A DNA stretch of 43,041 bases from Lachnospiraceae bacterium (GTDB taxonomy: Bacteria; Bacillota; Clostridia; Lachnospirales; Lachnospiraceae). The notes beneath the pieces were generated by a model, which was not told the origin of the DNA, did no database searches, and saw only the letters and a list, made by a program, of their open reading frames with translations. The position numbers were made by a program, and so were the translations under genes. Numbering within the stretch: the first letter of the stretch is position 1; each line of letters opens with the position of its first letter. The stretch lies in the NCBI GenBank assembly GCA_019424135.1, contig JAHYZZ010000008.1, positions 2,770-45,810 on the forward strand. Reading direction: 5' to 3'. Positions 1 to 7,512 of the stretch are shown here, piece by piece.

Positions 1-74
1 CATCGAATTCAGCCAGATGCTGTAAAACAACGGCCGAATAAGGAGTGTGAATGACTGGAAATTGCAACTAATGT

Positions 75-103
75 TTGCCAAGAACGCATAAGTGTGATAT
101 GAT
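75..103 (+). promoter_or_regulatory. Promoter of the 3D-domain protein gene
   Basis: A -35 box TTGCCA at 75-80 and a -10 box TATGAT at 98-103 are separated by exactly 17 bases, 45 bases upstream of the coding start at 149. Seen directly; activity is inferred. Bases 1-60 may hold the tail of an upstream gene (short reading frames end at 25 and 54), but nothing there can be assigned. Confidence 0.6.
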
Positions 104-148
104 GAGGTGTGCAGAAAATAAAGACAAGGATTCAATTGGAGGTTTTTT

Positions 149-1186
149 ATGAAGTTTCTGTTAAAGCATTGGCTGCAAGTGGGCGTATCGGTGCTGTGCG
201 TATCTGCAATGGCAGGTCCGGGGCTGACGGTACAGGCCACAGAAATTGACAGTATGGAAGAGCAGTCATCACAACTGGAAGATACCTTAAGCGGCATCAA
301 CCAGGAGCTTTTGGAACTGGGGACCCAAGTTGCAGATCTGGAGGATAAGATTGAGGAGACCAATAACCAGATTGAAGCTGCCCAGGAACAGATAGCAATT
401 GCAAAAAACAGTGAACAAAAACAGTTTGAAGAGATGAAGCTGCGGATCAAATATGTATATGAGAATGACAGTGCGTCGATGCTCAGTATGATTTTTTCCG
501 TAGACAATATGGCAGATTTTCTGAACCGTGTAGAATTTGTCCAGAATATCAGTGATTATGACAGAGAACAGCTGGAAGAGCTTAGCAATCTTCGAAAGAC
601 CATAGAAGATCAGGAAGCAAAGCTGCAGGAAGAAAAAGATTCACAAGAGAAGATGGAAAAAGAGCTGGCAGATCAGAAAGAAGAGCTGAATGCAAAAGCG
701 GCGTCTACTTCTACAGACCTGGCAGCGTTGACCGACAAGATTGCCGGCCTTCGTGCAGAAGAAGCGGCAAAGCAGGCCGAGGAAGCTAAGAAGGCGGCCC
801 AGGCAGAACAGGTCAGCAGTTCCAGTTCCTCGACTGGCACAGGCAGCAGTCATTCGGGCGGCACAGGCAGCAGTTCCGGATCATCTTCTGGCGGAGGGTA
901 TGATTATCCGTCGGGAGGCGGAGTACTGACCCCGGATAAAGGTGTGGTCTATTTTAACGGACACAGGGAAACCTATTATTCTCAGAAGGTTTTGCCGGGA
1001 CATGGGCTGAATATTCCTGGACGTCATGTGGCAAGTGATGGAACGATCCGTGATAAGGATGGATATATCTGCGTAGCCAGCAGCGATTACCCGAAGGGAA
1101 CCATCGTTGAGACATCTCTTGGAACAGGGAAGGTTTATGATACCGGATGTGCACCGGGAACCATAGATATCTATACAGACTGGTAA
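149..1186 (+). CDS. Secreted coiled-coil protein with C-terminal 3D domain (cell-wall hydrolase-like)
   Basis: 345 residues. A signal peptide covers about residues 1-31 (hydrophobic core, then VQA/TE). Residues 32-220 form a long Glu/Gln/Lys-rich coiled coil like the N-terminal regulatory domain of PcsB/CwlO peptidoglycan hydrolases. A Ser/Gly linker (about 223-257) follows. The C-terminus, about 262-345, looks like a 3D (Asp-Asp-Asp) double-psi barrel: the final VYDTG...IDIYTDW carries the three conserved aspartates of that family, known from the lytic transglycosylase-like YabE/MltA/RlpA group. Inferred role: cell-wall remodelling outside the membrane. The start is set by GGAGG six bases upstream of the ATG. 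It is a single-gene unit with its own promoter and a terminator at 1207-1248. Alternative: a structural or regulatory wall protein without hydrolase activity. Confidence 0.8.
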   Translation: MKFLLKHWLQVGVSVLCVSAMAGPGLTVQATEIDSMEEQSSQLEDTLSGINQELLELGTQVADLEDKIEETNNQIEAAQEQIAIAKNSEQKQFEEMKLRIKYVYENDSASMLSMIFSVDNMADFLNRVEFVQNISDYDREQLEELSNLRKTIEDQEAKLQEEKDSQEKMEKELADQKEELNAKAASTSTDLAALTDKIAGLRAEEAAKQAEEAKKAAQAEQVSSSSSSTGTGSSHSGGTGSSSGSSSGGGYDYPSGGGVLTPDKGVVYFNGHRETYYSQKVLPGHGLNIPGRHVASDGTIRDKDGYICVASSDYPKGTIVETSLGTGKVYDTGCAPGTIDIYTDW

Positions 1187-1206
1187 AAATGAAATAAAGA
1201 AATAAT

Positions 1207-1250
1207 AAGCAGGAACCGGAGCGAATGATGGCGCACCGGTTCCTGCTTGT
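1207..1250 (+). terminator. Intrinsic terminator after the 3D-domain gene
   Basis: A perfect 13-bp stem, AAGCAGGAACCGG (1207-1219) with CCGGTTCCTGCTT (1236-1248), closes a 16-base loop with an inner GCG/CGC pair. The T-run is weak, so termination efficiency is uncertain, but the position 21 bases after the stop fits. Confidence 0.65.
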
Positions 1251-1281
1251 TAGTTATAAGAAAAGGATTTCCAAGACAAAA

Positions 1282-1325
1282 AATAATAGGAATCACTGAA
1301 CTTTTTTTCAATGACTCCTATTATT
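1282..1325 (-). terminator. Intrinsic terminator of tRNA-Leu
   Basis: On the minus strand a 19-bp stem starting AAUAAUAGGA folds on itself with two G-U wobbles (seen as A-C mismatches on the plus strand) and is followed by a U-rich stretch. The wobbles show that the minus-strand RNA is the functional one. It lies just 3' of the tRNA. Confidence 0.75.
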
Positions 1326-1331
1326 AAACCA

Positions 1332-1414
1332 TGCGGAGAAAGGGACTTGAACCCTCACAGGATTGCTCCCACTAGAACCTGAATCTAGCGCGTCTGCCAT
1401 TCCGCCATCTCCGC
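1332..1414 (-). tRNA. tRNA-Leu (anticodon CAG)
   Basis: An 83-base cloverleaf on the minus strand: acceptor stem GCGGAGA pairs with TCTCCGC plus discriminator A; anticodon stem CTAGA/TCTAG encloses the loop TTCAGGT, giving anticodon CAG; a long variable arm, as expected for a class II leucine tRNA; T-arm with GGTTCAAGTCC. The 3' CCA is not encoded (TGG follows). Confidence 0.93.
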
Positions 1415-1497
1415 TCGACAAAAAGTATCATACCATAAAAAAAGCATTTTGGCAAATACTTTTTGCAATTTTTTAAAAAAAATTTTTTCAATTTAAA

Positions 1498-2619
1498 TCA
1501 TGGTTGAATTTCGATTCCATTTACCTCCAGATGGTCGTCAATGGCAATGACCAGACACCGTCTGCCATCGATTTCCCGTGTTTCCACAAGATCAGAACGT
1601 TCTGGATTGACTTTTACAATGACGTCCGCAGTTTCAATCTGAAAGGTGCGGGTATTGGCGATGTTGGAAGCAAGGATTGTCTTTTGTTCGCCCATCACGT
1701 CTTTAAAATCCCGATCAAAAGTTTCCATCTGTTCCTGGGAGGCACCGCTTCTTTCCAATAGCCGTTTGATATCCGGACTGGACAATTCTAAAGGTTCCGG
1801 GGCTTCTTTGGCTTCCTCCAGCATTTCATTTAAATGATCATGAATATTCCGGACGGTCTCGTAGTCACAGGCCGAGCCAAGGGTGTCGCTGACAATCGCC
1901 TGGAAAGAAGTTTTTTGATCGCCTGCAGTCAGAGGAATCTTGCTGCCCAGGACCCCGTTTATAAAATCCGGCTGAAGCTCTTCTGGCTTCTTGGTATAAT
2001 ATAGAACATGGTGAATATCTGAAGCGCGGTCCACAAAGGCTGGAAAGAGGAAGCCCTTCATGGGTGCTTCCACGATCCAGTCACGGATCCGGTCTTCGAT
2101 ATGGTTGGTCTGGGCATTATAACTTAAACTGGCCTTGCTTAGATTTACCGGACAGATGCTGCACATCAGATGTTCATAGACAGTGTCTGAGGCGTCAAAC
2201 ATTTCCAGTCCGTCTGAGGCCTTCCCTGGTACGTCGTAGACGGCGTGAATCAGAATGATATAATAATTCTCCGGATAGTCATAGTGTTCAATGACTTTAT
2301 CGTAGAATTCTTCCACCAAAAGATCGTCTTCCAGTTTGCTGTCACGGAGCTTTAAGAGAAACTCCTGTGTGCCTCCGCCCAGTTCCTGTTCCAGAGGAAA
2401 CTCCATGCTAAGCATGTTCTTCCCCAAGGTCCCGGATAGGGTGTGGCGGAAAATATCAAAATATTTAAATGCCTCTTCTTCCGGCAGAGAGAGAAATGCC
2501 TTTTTTAACTTTGCTTTTTTTTCCTTTTCATGGTCCACATAACATCCGCAGATCCTTGTAATGGCACAGTTTTCGGGTGTAAACTGCCGGCGGATCTCCA
2601 GGATTTCCTTTTTGTTCAT
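1498..2619 (-). CDS. DUF4317 family protein
   Basis: About 373 residues, soluble, no signal peptide or membrane segment. The N-terminus MNKKEILEIRRQFTPENC and the CGCYVDHEKEK stretch match my memory of the DUF4317 family, found almost only in Clostridia; function is unknown. An upstream in-frame GTG at 2626-2628 exists, but AAGGAAG lies eight bases before the ATG at 2617-2619 and overlaps the GTG region, so the ATG is the better start. It is transcribed alone, away from the metallophosphoesterase gene's 3' end (77 bases apart, same strand, so read-through from that pair is possible). Confidence 0.8.
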   Translation of the reverse strand: MNKKEILEIRRQFTPENCAITRICGCYVDHEKEKKAKLKKAFLSLPEEEAFKYFDIFRHTLSGTLGKNMLSMEFPLEQELGGGTQEFLLKLRDSKLEDDLLVEEFYDKVIEHYDYPENYYIILIHAVYDVPGKASDGLEMFDASDTVYEHLMCSICPVNLSKASLSYNAQTNHIEDRIRDWIVEAPMKGFLFPAFVDRASDIHHVLYYTKKPEELQPDFINGVLGSKIPLTAGDQKTSFQAIVSDTLGSACDYETVRNIHDHLNEMLEEAKEAPEPLELSSPDIKRLLERSGASQEQMETFDRDFKDVMGEQKTILASNIANTRTFQIETADVIVKVNPERSDLVETREIDGRRCLVIAIDDHLEVNGIEIQP

Positions 2620-2695
2620 AGTCTGCACTTCCTTGTATGTTAAACTCTTCCGCAGTATGCGGATGCCAGTTTAGGGTAACATATTTAAAAAAATA

Positions 2696-3568
2696 TTACA
2701 ATAGCAGAGAGTGGGGGCCTGCCAGCAGTTCCCTGGAAGCATAAAGGGACAGATCCCTGCGGATACCGATGGTCCATTTGATGAGGGATGCCTGGAAGCC
2801 TTCCAGCTCGATGCAGGTAAGATAGCCGGGGCGGACACAGCTTCCGGTATTATAATAGCTGGAAGGAGAGTTAAGGGCTGGACGGTGGGTGTGTCCAGAT
2901 ATCAAAATGCAGTTATGCGCCTTAGCAAAGGAAGATAAGGTATATTCAATTCGTTCCTTTTTGGAGTTCTTTTTTGCACCCCCGGAAGGATCCAAAAAAC
3001 CGACACGTTCCAGGGGGCTCCAGAGGTAACGGACCAGAAATCTTGCCTGACGCCACAGTACACTGTTGAGGAAATCTGCCTGATGTCCGTGGATCAGATA
3101 AAGATCTGGTCCGCCTGTCTGATTTTTTATGATCAAAGCAGGGAAAAACCGGATACCGGGAAACAACTCCTGCTCCCTGCAGGTCATACAGATGGAGAAA
3201 GCTTCTGCATGATGTTGGAAAGAGGGGGAGCGTTTAACCATGTCATGGTTTCCATAGATCATAAACAGCCGCTTGGCAGCATGAAAATCCGCCAATATCT
3301 GGAAGGAGGTACTGTGTGCGGATTTGATAGAGTCAAAGGAAGGATTTTCCCATAGCTCATCGCCGTCTCCAAGCTCAATATAGGTGAAGTTTCTTTTATA
3401 GTAATAGCGAAGGGCTGCAAGATACAGATGCTGGTTTTTCAAAAAATTGTCTCCGGCTTGCCCGTTTCCTCGGTGGCAGTCGCTAAAGAGGACGTAGTGG
3501 GAAACATCGGACAAGAATAATTGGCGGGCGTTTCTAAAAGCCTGTTCAAGCCTGTGTTCTGCTGACAT
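2696..3568 (-). CDS. Calcineurin-like metallophosphoesterase
   Basis: 290 residues. The di-metal phosphoesterase motifs are in order: FSDCHRG (D-x-H), GDGDE (GD motif), YGNHD (GNHD) and SGHTHRP (GHxH). The family hydrolyses phosphodiesters or phosphomonoesters; the layout is nearest to LpxH/UDP-diacylglucosamine-hydrolase-like proteins, but a lipid A substrate is not expected in a Gram-positive, so the substrate is unknown. The reading frame is open up to 3685, but a strong AAGGAGGTGA seven bases before the ATG at 3566-3568 fixes this start. The gene follows the DUF4474 gene with a five-base gap, and its ribosome site lies inside that gene's 3' end, so the two are probably translationally linked. 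Confidence 0.85.
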   Translation of the reverse strand: MSAEHRLEQAFRNARQLFLSDVSHYVLFSDCHRGNGQAGDNFLKNQHLYLAALRYYYKRNFTYIELGDGDELWENPSFDSIKSAHSTSFQILADFHAAKRLFMIYGNHDMVKRSPSFQHHAEAFSICMTCREQELFPGIRFFPALIIKNQTGGPDLYLIHGHQADFLNSVLWRQARFLVRYLWSPLERVGFLDPSGGAKKNSKKERIEYTLSSFAKAHNCILISGHTHRPALNSPSSYYNTGSCVRPGYLTCIELEGFQASLIKWTIGIRRDLSLYASRELLAGPHSLLL

Positions 3569-3573
3569 GGATC

Positions 3574-4509
3574 TCACCTCCTTTTCATCCGACGGGAAGA
3601 CATTTGCTTTTGAAGGCAGATCACGCGTCGGAATAAAAAGGGCAGATATTCCGAAAGGTAAAGGAGCTGATCTAAGCTGAAACAAAAAGGAGATGTAATT
3701 TTTTCATACAGCCATAAAAGGATCCGGTTCCGGAACTGGGAAAACCAGGAGAGAAGATACTGCTGCTTTCTTGGCTGTATCGTGTGGGGAGTAGAAAAGG
3801 TAAGCGACACACGGCGGCCGCAGACACAAAAGTCCGCGGGAGAATAACCAGCCTCCAAAAGACCCTGGCAAAGGCTTGAAAGCATTTCAAAGGAGGAGAA
3901 GGTAACCGAAAGAGTCAGGGTCAGAAGTTCAGGATCAGAGAAACGCCCCACACAAAATCCGGCCAGCCACCAGTGTCTGCGTAAGAGGTGATAAAGGCAG
4001 ACCGTTCCTTTTTTTAGCTCCAGTTCAAAAAGAGGCAGTTCCTCATCTGGAACAGTATGAAAAAAAGATTTTGAACGTTCTTTGGAAGTTAACAGAGTAT
4101 CTGCCTGATAGATACCGATTTCGGCGCCAGTGCTGATGCCGTACTGCCCTTTCCAGAATTCCAGAAGCCAGGTTTTGCCCTGGCAGTCAAAATAGACAGG
4201 TTCGCAGTCAAATACCATGCCAAGTCCAGGGGAGGCAAGATCATAAAGCTGACAGTAGCCATAGCCTCGCTGCCAGGCATCGAGTCTGGACAGAAATATA
4301 TCCTGGGCAGTCTGATATTCAAAGCCAAACGGCGAGAGAAGGCAGTTCAGACGGTATACTTTTTCTGGGACAGAAAGTATGCAAATTTTGCGGACCAGCC
4401 GCTTTTTACGGAAGTGAAAGAAGAAAGTCAGAACCAGTAGAAAAAACAGGAATATCGGAAGTATCACATACATAGGATCATAGCCTTTCACAACAAGAAA
4501 ATGGTTCAT
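3574..4509 (-). CDS. DUF4474 membrane-anchored protein
   Basis: Up to 311 residues. One N-terminal hydrophobic segment (about residues 13-32, followed by HFRKKR) anchors the protein with the bulk probably cytoplasmic. The region LLSPFGFEYQTAQDIFLSRLDAW... through EFWKGQYGISTGAEIGIY fits the DUF4474 family of Clostridia (function unknown). The start is uncertain: the ATG at 4507-4509 has no ribosome site, whereas the ATG at 4471-4473 (residue 13) is preceded by AAAGG ten bases upstream and would begin directly at the membrane segment. First gene of a pair with the metallophosphoesterase; divergent from the serine dehydratase operon. Confidence 0.75.
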   Translation of the reverse strand: MNHFLVVKGYDPMYVILPIFLFFLLVLTFFFHFRKKRLVRKICILSVPEKVYRLNCLLSPFGFEYQTAQDIFLSRLDAWQRGYGYCQLYDLASPGLGMVFDCEPVYFDCQGKTWLLEFWKGQYGISTGAEIGIYQADTLLTSKERSKSFFHTVPDEELPLFELELKKGTVCLYHLLRRHWWLAGFCVGRFSDPELLTLTLSVTFSSFEMLSSLCQGLLEAGYSPADFCVCGRRVSLTFSTPHTIQPRKQQYLLSWFSQFRNRILLWLYEKITSPFCFSLDQLLYLSEYLPFLFRRVICLQKQMSSRRMKRR

Positions 4510-4550
4510 TTAAGCATATGCGGAAATATCTTTGGAAGTGCAATTCCTCG

Positions 4551-4579
4551 TTGTAAACAGGAAGCCCTTCCAGTATAAT
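4551..4579 (+). promoter_or_regulatory. Promoter of the sdaAB-sdaAA-prdD-prdE operon
   Basis: -35 box TTGTAA at 4551-4556 and a perfect -10 box TATAAT at 4574-4579 with a 17-base spacer, 47 bases before the sdaAB start. No other comparable promoter is seen in the operon. Confidence 0.7.
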
Positions 4580-4626
4580 AAAGATTGGAAGCATGTCGAA
4601 AGTCAAAATAAAGAGAGGAAAAATGA

Positions 4627-5295
4627 ATGGGTAGTATATTTGACATTTTAGGCCCTGTCATGGTAGGGCCGTCCAGCTCCCATACAGCAGGAGCTGTACG
4701 GATTGGACAGATTGCCAGACAATTGTTTGGCAGGCAGCCGGAACGGGCGGTGGTATATCTGCATGGATCATTTGCTGCAACGGGGAAAGGACACGGAACA
4801 GATAAGGCGCTGATCGCCGGCCTTTTGGGGATGAAGCCGGACGATATGCGGATTCCGGATAGTTTTGAGATTGCCAAAGAGCAGGGGATGGATTTTGTGA
4901 TCGAAAATAAGGACATTAAAGGAGCACATCCGAATACGGCGCAGATTATCATGGATGCCAAAGGGAAGAAGACCATGAAGATCCAGGCGTACTCGATTGG
5001 GGGAGGTCGGATTCGGGTCAGCAAACTGGATGGGATCGATGTAAATTTCAGTGGGGAAAGTAATACTTTAATTGTGCGCAACGTAGATCAGCCAGGACGG
5101 ATCACAGAGGTTTCTGCGGCATTGAGCAAGGAAAATATCAATATCGCGACGATGACGGTATTTCGTGATAAGCGCGGAGGTTTTGCAGTCATGGTGGTAG
5201 AGACAGATCAGATCGTTCCAGAAGAGGCAATCCAGGAACTGGAGAGCAAGGAAGGGATTTTAAAAGTCATCTTCCTCAAAGCAAACGGGGCATAG
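4627..5295 (+). CDS. sdaAB: L-serine dehydratase, beta subunit
   Basis: 222 residues. The N-terminal GPVMVGPSSSHTAGAVRIGQIAR is the signature of the iron-sulfur L-serine dehydratase beta chain; the C-terminal region from about residue 148 (IVRNVDQPGRITEVSAALS...) is an ACT domain, known in this family to sense serine. With the alpha subunit it deaminates L-serine to pyruvate and ammonia in the cytoplasm. AGAGAGG upstream supports the ATG at 4627; an ATG four bases earlier is out of frame and closes at once. First gene of the operon, 28 bases before sdaAA. Confidence 0.93.
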   Translation: MGSIFDILGPVMVGPSSSHTAGAVRIGQIARQLFGRQPERAVVYLHGSFAATGKGHGTDKALIAGLLGMKPDDMRIPDSFEIAKEQGMDFVIENKDIKGAHPNTAQIIMDAKGKKTMKIQAYSIGGGRIRVSKLDGIDVNFSGESNTLIVRNVDQPGRITEVSAALSKENINIATMTVFRDKRGGFAVMVVETDQIVPEEAIQELESKEGILKVIFLKANGA

Positions 5296-5323
5296 GCTCT
5301 GGGAATGGGAGGTAACAGAAGCA

Positions 5324-6193
5324 ATGTCATATCAATCAGTAGAAGAAGCATATACAAGATGTAAAAAAGACGGGATCGAGTTCTGGAAGGCAGTCCAGCT
5401 GGAAGATATGGATGAAACCGGGATTACGGAGGAAGATTCCTGGAATCGTATGAAGGGAATGTGGCAGGCGATGCTTACGGGCGTTGATGCCTATGAACCG
5501 GACGAGGTGTCCGCAAGCGGCCTGGTAGGAAATGAAGGGGGCTTGATGGAAGCATATCAGAAAAAGGGAGATACTCTCTGCGGAGATTTTATGGCAAAGG
5601 TGATGACCAATGCGCTGAAGATGGGCTGCAATAATGCCTGTATGAAGCGGATCGTGGCTGCGCCCACTGCAGGAGCCTGCGGTGTGATGCCTGCGGTACT
5701 GGTTACCTATTATCGAGAATATCATATTCCGGAGGAGAAGATGATTGAGGCGATGTATGTGGCTGCCGGCATAGGGCAGATCATTGCAAACCGAGCATAT
5801 CTGGCCGGGGCCTCTGGAGGATGCCAGGCAGAGATCGGATCCGGATCCGGAATGGCGGCAGCCGCCATTTGTTATGTAAAAGGAGGCAGTCTAGAGCAGC
5901 TGGGACATGCCTGTGCGATGGCTCTGAAAAATCTGATGGGGCTTGTCTGCGATCCGGTGGGAGGGCTGGTAGAAGTCCCTTGCGTTAAAAGAAATGTAGG
6001 AGGCGCGGTGAATGCACTGGCAGCAGCGGATATGGCGCTGGCAGGGATTGAAAGTCAGATCCCGGTAGATCAGGTGATTGATGCCATGAAAGAAGTGGGA
6101 GACAAAATGGATGTGAGCTTGAAAGAAACCGGATTTGGCGGAGTGGCGGCCAGCTTAAAGGCAGAAGAAGTAGTAAAACGATTGGGAATGTAA
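5324..6193 (+). CDS. sdaAA: L-serine dehydratase, iron-sulfur alpha subunit
   Basis: 289 residues, the usual length for the separate alpha chain. It carries MAPTAGACGVMP-like sequence (here AAPTAGACGVMPAVL) and conserved cysteines in CNNACMKR, GACGVMP, GGCQAE and LVCDPVGG, three of which bind the oxygen-labile [4Fe-4S] cluster in this family. It forms the catalytic chain with SdaAB, converting serine to pyruvate and ammonia. GGGAGGT lies ahead of the ATG. It is followed by a 52-base gap and the prdD-like gene in the same direction. Confidence 0.94.
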   Translation: MSYQSVEEAYTRCKKDGIEFWKAVQLEDMDETGITEEDSWNRMKGMWQAMLTGVDAYEPDEVSASGLVGNEGGLMEAYQKKGDTLCGDFMAKVMTNALKMGCNNACMKRIVAAPTAGACGVMPAVLVTYYREYHIPEEKMIEAMYVAAGIGQIIANRAYLAGASGGCQAEIGSGSGMAAAAICYVKGGSLEQLGHACAMALKNLMGLVCDPVGGLVEVPCVKRNVGGAVNALAAADMALAGIESQIPVDQVIDAMKEVGDKMDVSLKETGFGGVAASLKAEEVVKRLGM

Positions 6194-6245
6194 CGACAGA
6201 ACAGATAAGTCCGTGATAATTATTAAGAAGGAAGTGGTCAGTGAT

Positions 6246-7001
6246 ATGGAGACAGGTACAAGACTTACAGTAAGAGCATATCATGTAACAGAAGTAAGGT
6301 ACGCAGATGAAAACCGGGTGACGGTAGACGGGCATATGACGGTCTGCAAAGAGACGGCAAAGGAGATCCTGAAAACGGAACCTTTGATTAAGTCCATCGA
6401 TATCCGGATCATTGCTCCAGACGAGCATCAGCAGCACACGAATACGATTATGGATGTGATTCCGCTCTCGACAAAGGTGCTGGGAAAACTCGGGGAAGGA
6501 GTGACCCATACACTGACCGGCGTTTATGTTCTGTTGACCGGTATTGATGAGAGTGGCAGGCAGATCTGTAATTTTGGAGCCAGTGATGGAATCCTGGCAG
6601 AGAAGATTGCCTGGGGAAAGGCAGGAACTCCCCTTGAAAGGGATCTTTTGATTTCCTTCGATGTTGTGCTTAAGGAAGGTACCTGGGCAGACCGTCCGGG
6701 ACCGGAAGCAGCACATCGTGCCTGTGATACCTTCTGCCAGATTTTCCGGGATCAGATGAAAAAATTTAACGGATATAAATGTACTGAAAAACATGTGTTC
6801 CAGGAAACCTATGAACCGGATCGCAAAGACGTCTATATTGTCAAAGAGGTGTCCGGACAGGGCGCTGTGTATGACACCAGGATGTTCGGCGATGAGCCCT
6901 GTGGTTTTGAGGGCGGACATTCCGTGATCGATATGGGATGTATGCCGGCCATTGTTACGCCCAATGAGTTCCGGGACGGCGTGATGCGAGCCATGGATTA
7001 G
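6246..7001 (+). CDS. prdD: PrdD-like protein (proline reductase cluster homolog)
   Basis: 251 residues, soluble. Sequence such as DVIPLSTKVLGKLGEGVTHTLTG and the C-terminal GFEGGHSVIDMG...PNEFRDG match my recollection of PrdD, a paralog of the large part of the D-proline reductase proprotein PrdA (glycine/sarcosine/betaine reductase component B family). PrdD has no proven catalytic role. A GTG at 6213 opens the frame earlier, but the ATG at 6246, with AAGGAAG eleven bases upstream, gives the usual N-terminus (METGTRLTVRAYHV). It is followed by the PrdE-like gene after 19 bases. No prdA, selenoprotein prdB, or selenocysteine machinery is in the window, so its job here is open. The symbol marks homology, not shown function. 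Confidence 0.65.
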   Translation: METGTRLTVRAYHVTEVRYADENRVTVDGHMTVCKETAKEILKTEPLIKSIDIRIIAPDEHQQHTNTIMDVIPLSTKVLGKLGEGVTHTLTGVYVLLTGIDESGRQICNFGASDGILAEKIAWGKAGTPLERDLLISFDVVLKEGTWADRPGPEAAHRACDTFCQIFRDQMKKFNGYKCTEKHVFQETYEPDRKDVYIVKEVSGQGAVYDTRMFGDEPCGFEGGHSVIDMGCMPAIVTPNEFRDGVMRAMD

Positions 7002-7020
7002 GGAAAAGGAGGCAAAAGTC

Positions 7021-7512
7021 ATGGGAATTGGAACAAGTATGAAGGAAACGTCTTTGCATTACTACAGAGATCCTCTGGTGGATGTGGTGTCACAGGATCA
7101 GGATGTAAATTTAAGAGGAATTATCATCGTTGGTTCACCGGATAAAAATGAGGACAAATATTTGTCTGCTGAGAGGGTGGGTGTGACACTGGAATGTGCC
7201 AGGGCTGATGGCGCTGTTTTTTCCTGTAATGGTCTGGGAAATAATCATGTGGATTATGCACATGCCATAGAGGCTACGGAGAAAAGGGGAATTCCGGTGG
7301 TTGCTCTTAGCATGGTTCCCGCAAAGGATTTCGTAGTACAAAATGACTGCCTGGATGGAGTGATGTGCTACTATAAAGCCTTTGAAAAGACGGGAGCCAT
7401 GGGTGATGAGACCACGGTACTGGCGGAAAATACAGTCAATGAGCTGGACGCCAGGAAGGCGCTTGCCATGCTGAAATTAAAGATGAGAAAAAACGGGAGC
7501 AGCTTTTGCTAA
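7021..7512 (+). CDS. prdE: PrdE-like protein (reductase component B small-part homolog)
   Basis: 163 residues. The core LECARADGAVFSCNGLGNNHVDYAHAIEATEKRGIPVVALS resembles the C-terminal (pyruvoyl-subunit) half of PrdA/GrdE proproteins, as PrdE does; the protein begins without a proprotein N-terminal half, so a pyruvoyl group formed by internal cleavage is not expected. With the preceding gene it makes a PrdD/PrdE-type pair, which together correspond to a split PrdA. A good ribosome site (AAAAGGAGG) precedes the ATG. Its stop overlaps the 3' end of the convergent lacI-type gene by four bases. Exact function unknown; the operon with serine dehydratase points to amino-acid catabolism. Confidence 0.6.
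   Translation: MGIGTSMKETSLHYYRDPLVDVVSQDQDVNLRGIIIVGSPDKNEDKYLSAERVGVTLECARADGAVFSCNGLGNNHVDYAHAIEATEKRGIPVVALSMVPAKDFVVQNDCLDGVMCYYKAFEKTGAMGDETTVLAENTVNELDARKALAMLKLKMRKNGSSFC

Noticed and set aside
1..60. Upstream gene tail at the window start
   Set aside because: Three short frames end here (25, 39 and 54) and none has recognisable content, so no call is justified.
4598..4611. GAAAGTCAAAATAA also occurs at 33894-33907 in the fab promoter
   Set aside because: It lies in the leader of sdaAB at a different position relative to the promoter and lacks the TTTGA half, so it is probably a chance match.
5985..7022. Long open frame on the minus strand opposite sdaAA and prdD
   Set aside because: It runs antisense to two well-supported genes, lacks a ribosome site and has low-complexity His/Ser/Leu composition typical of a shadow frame.
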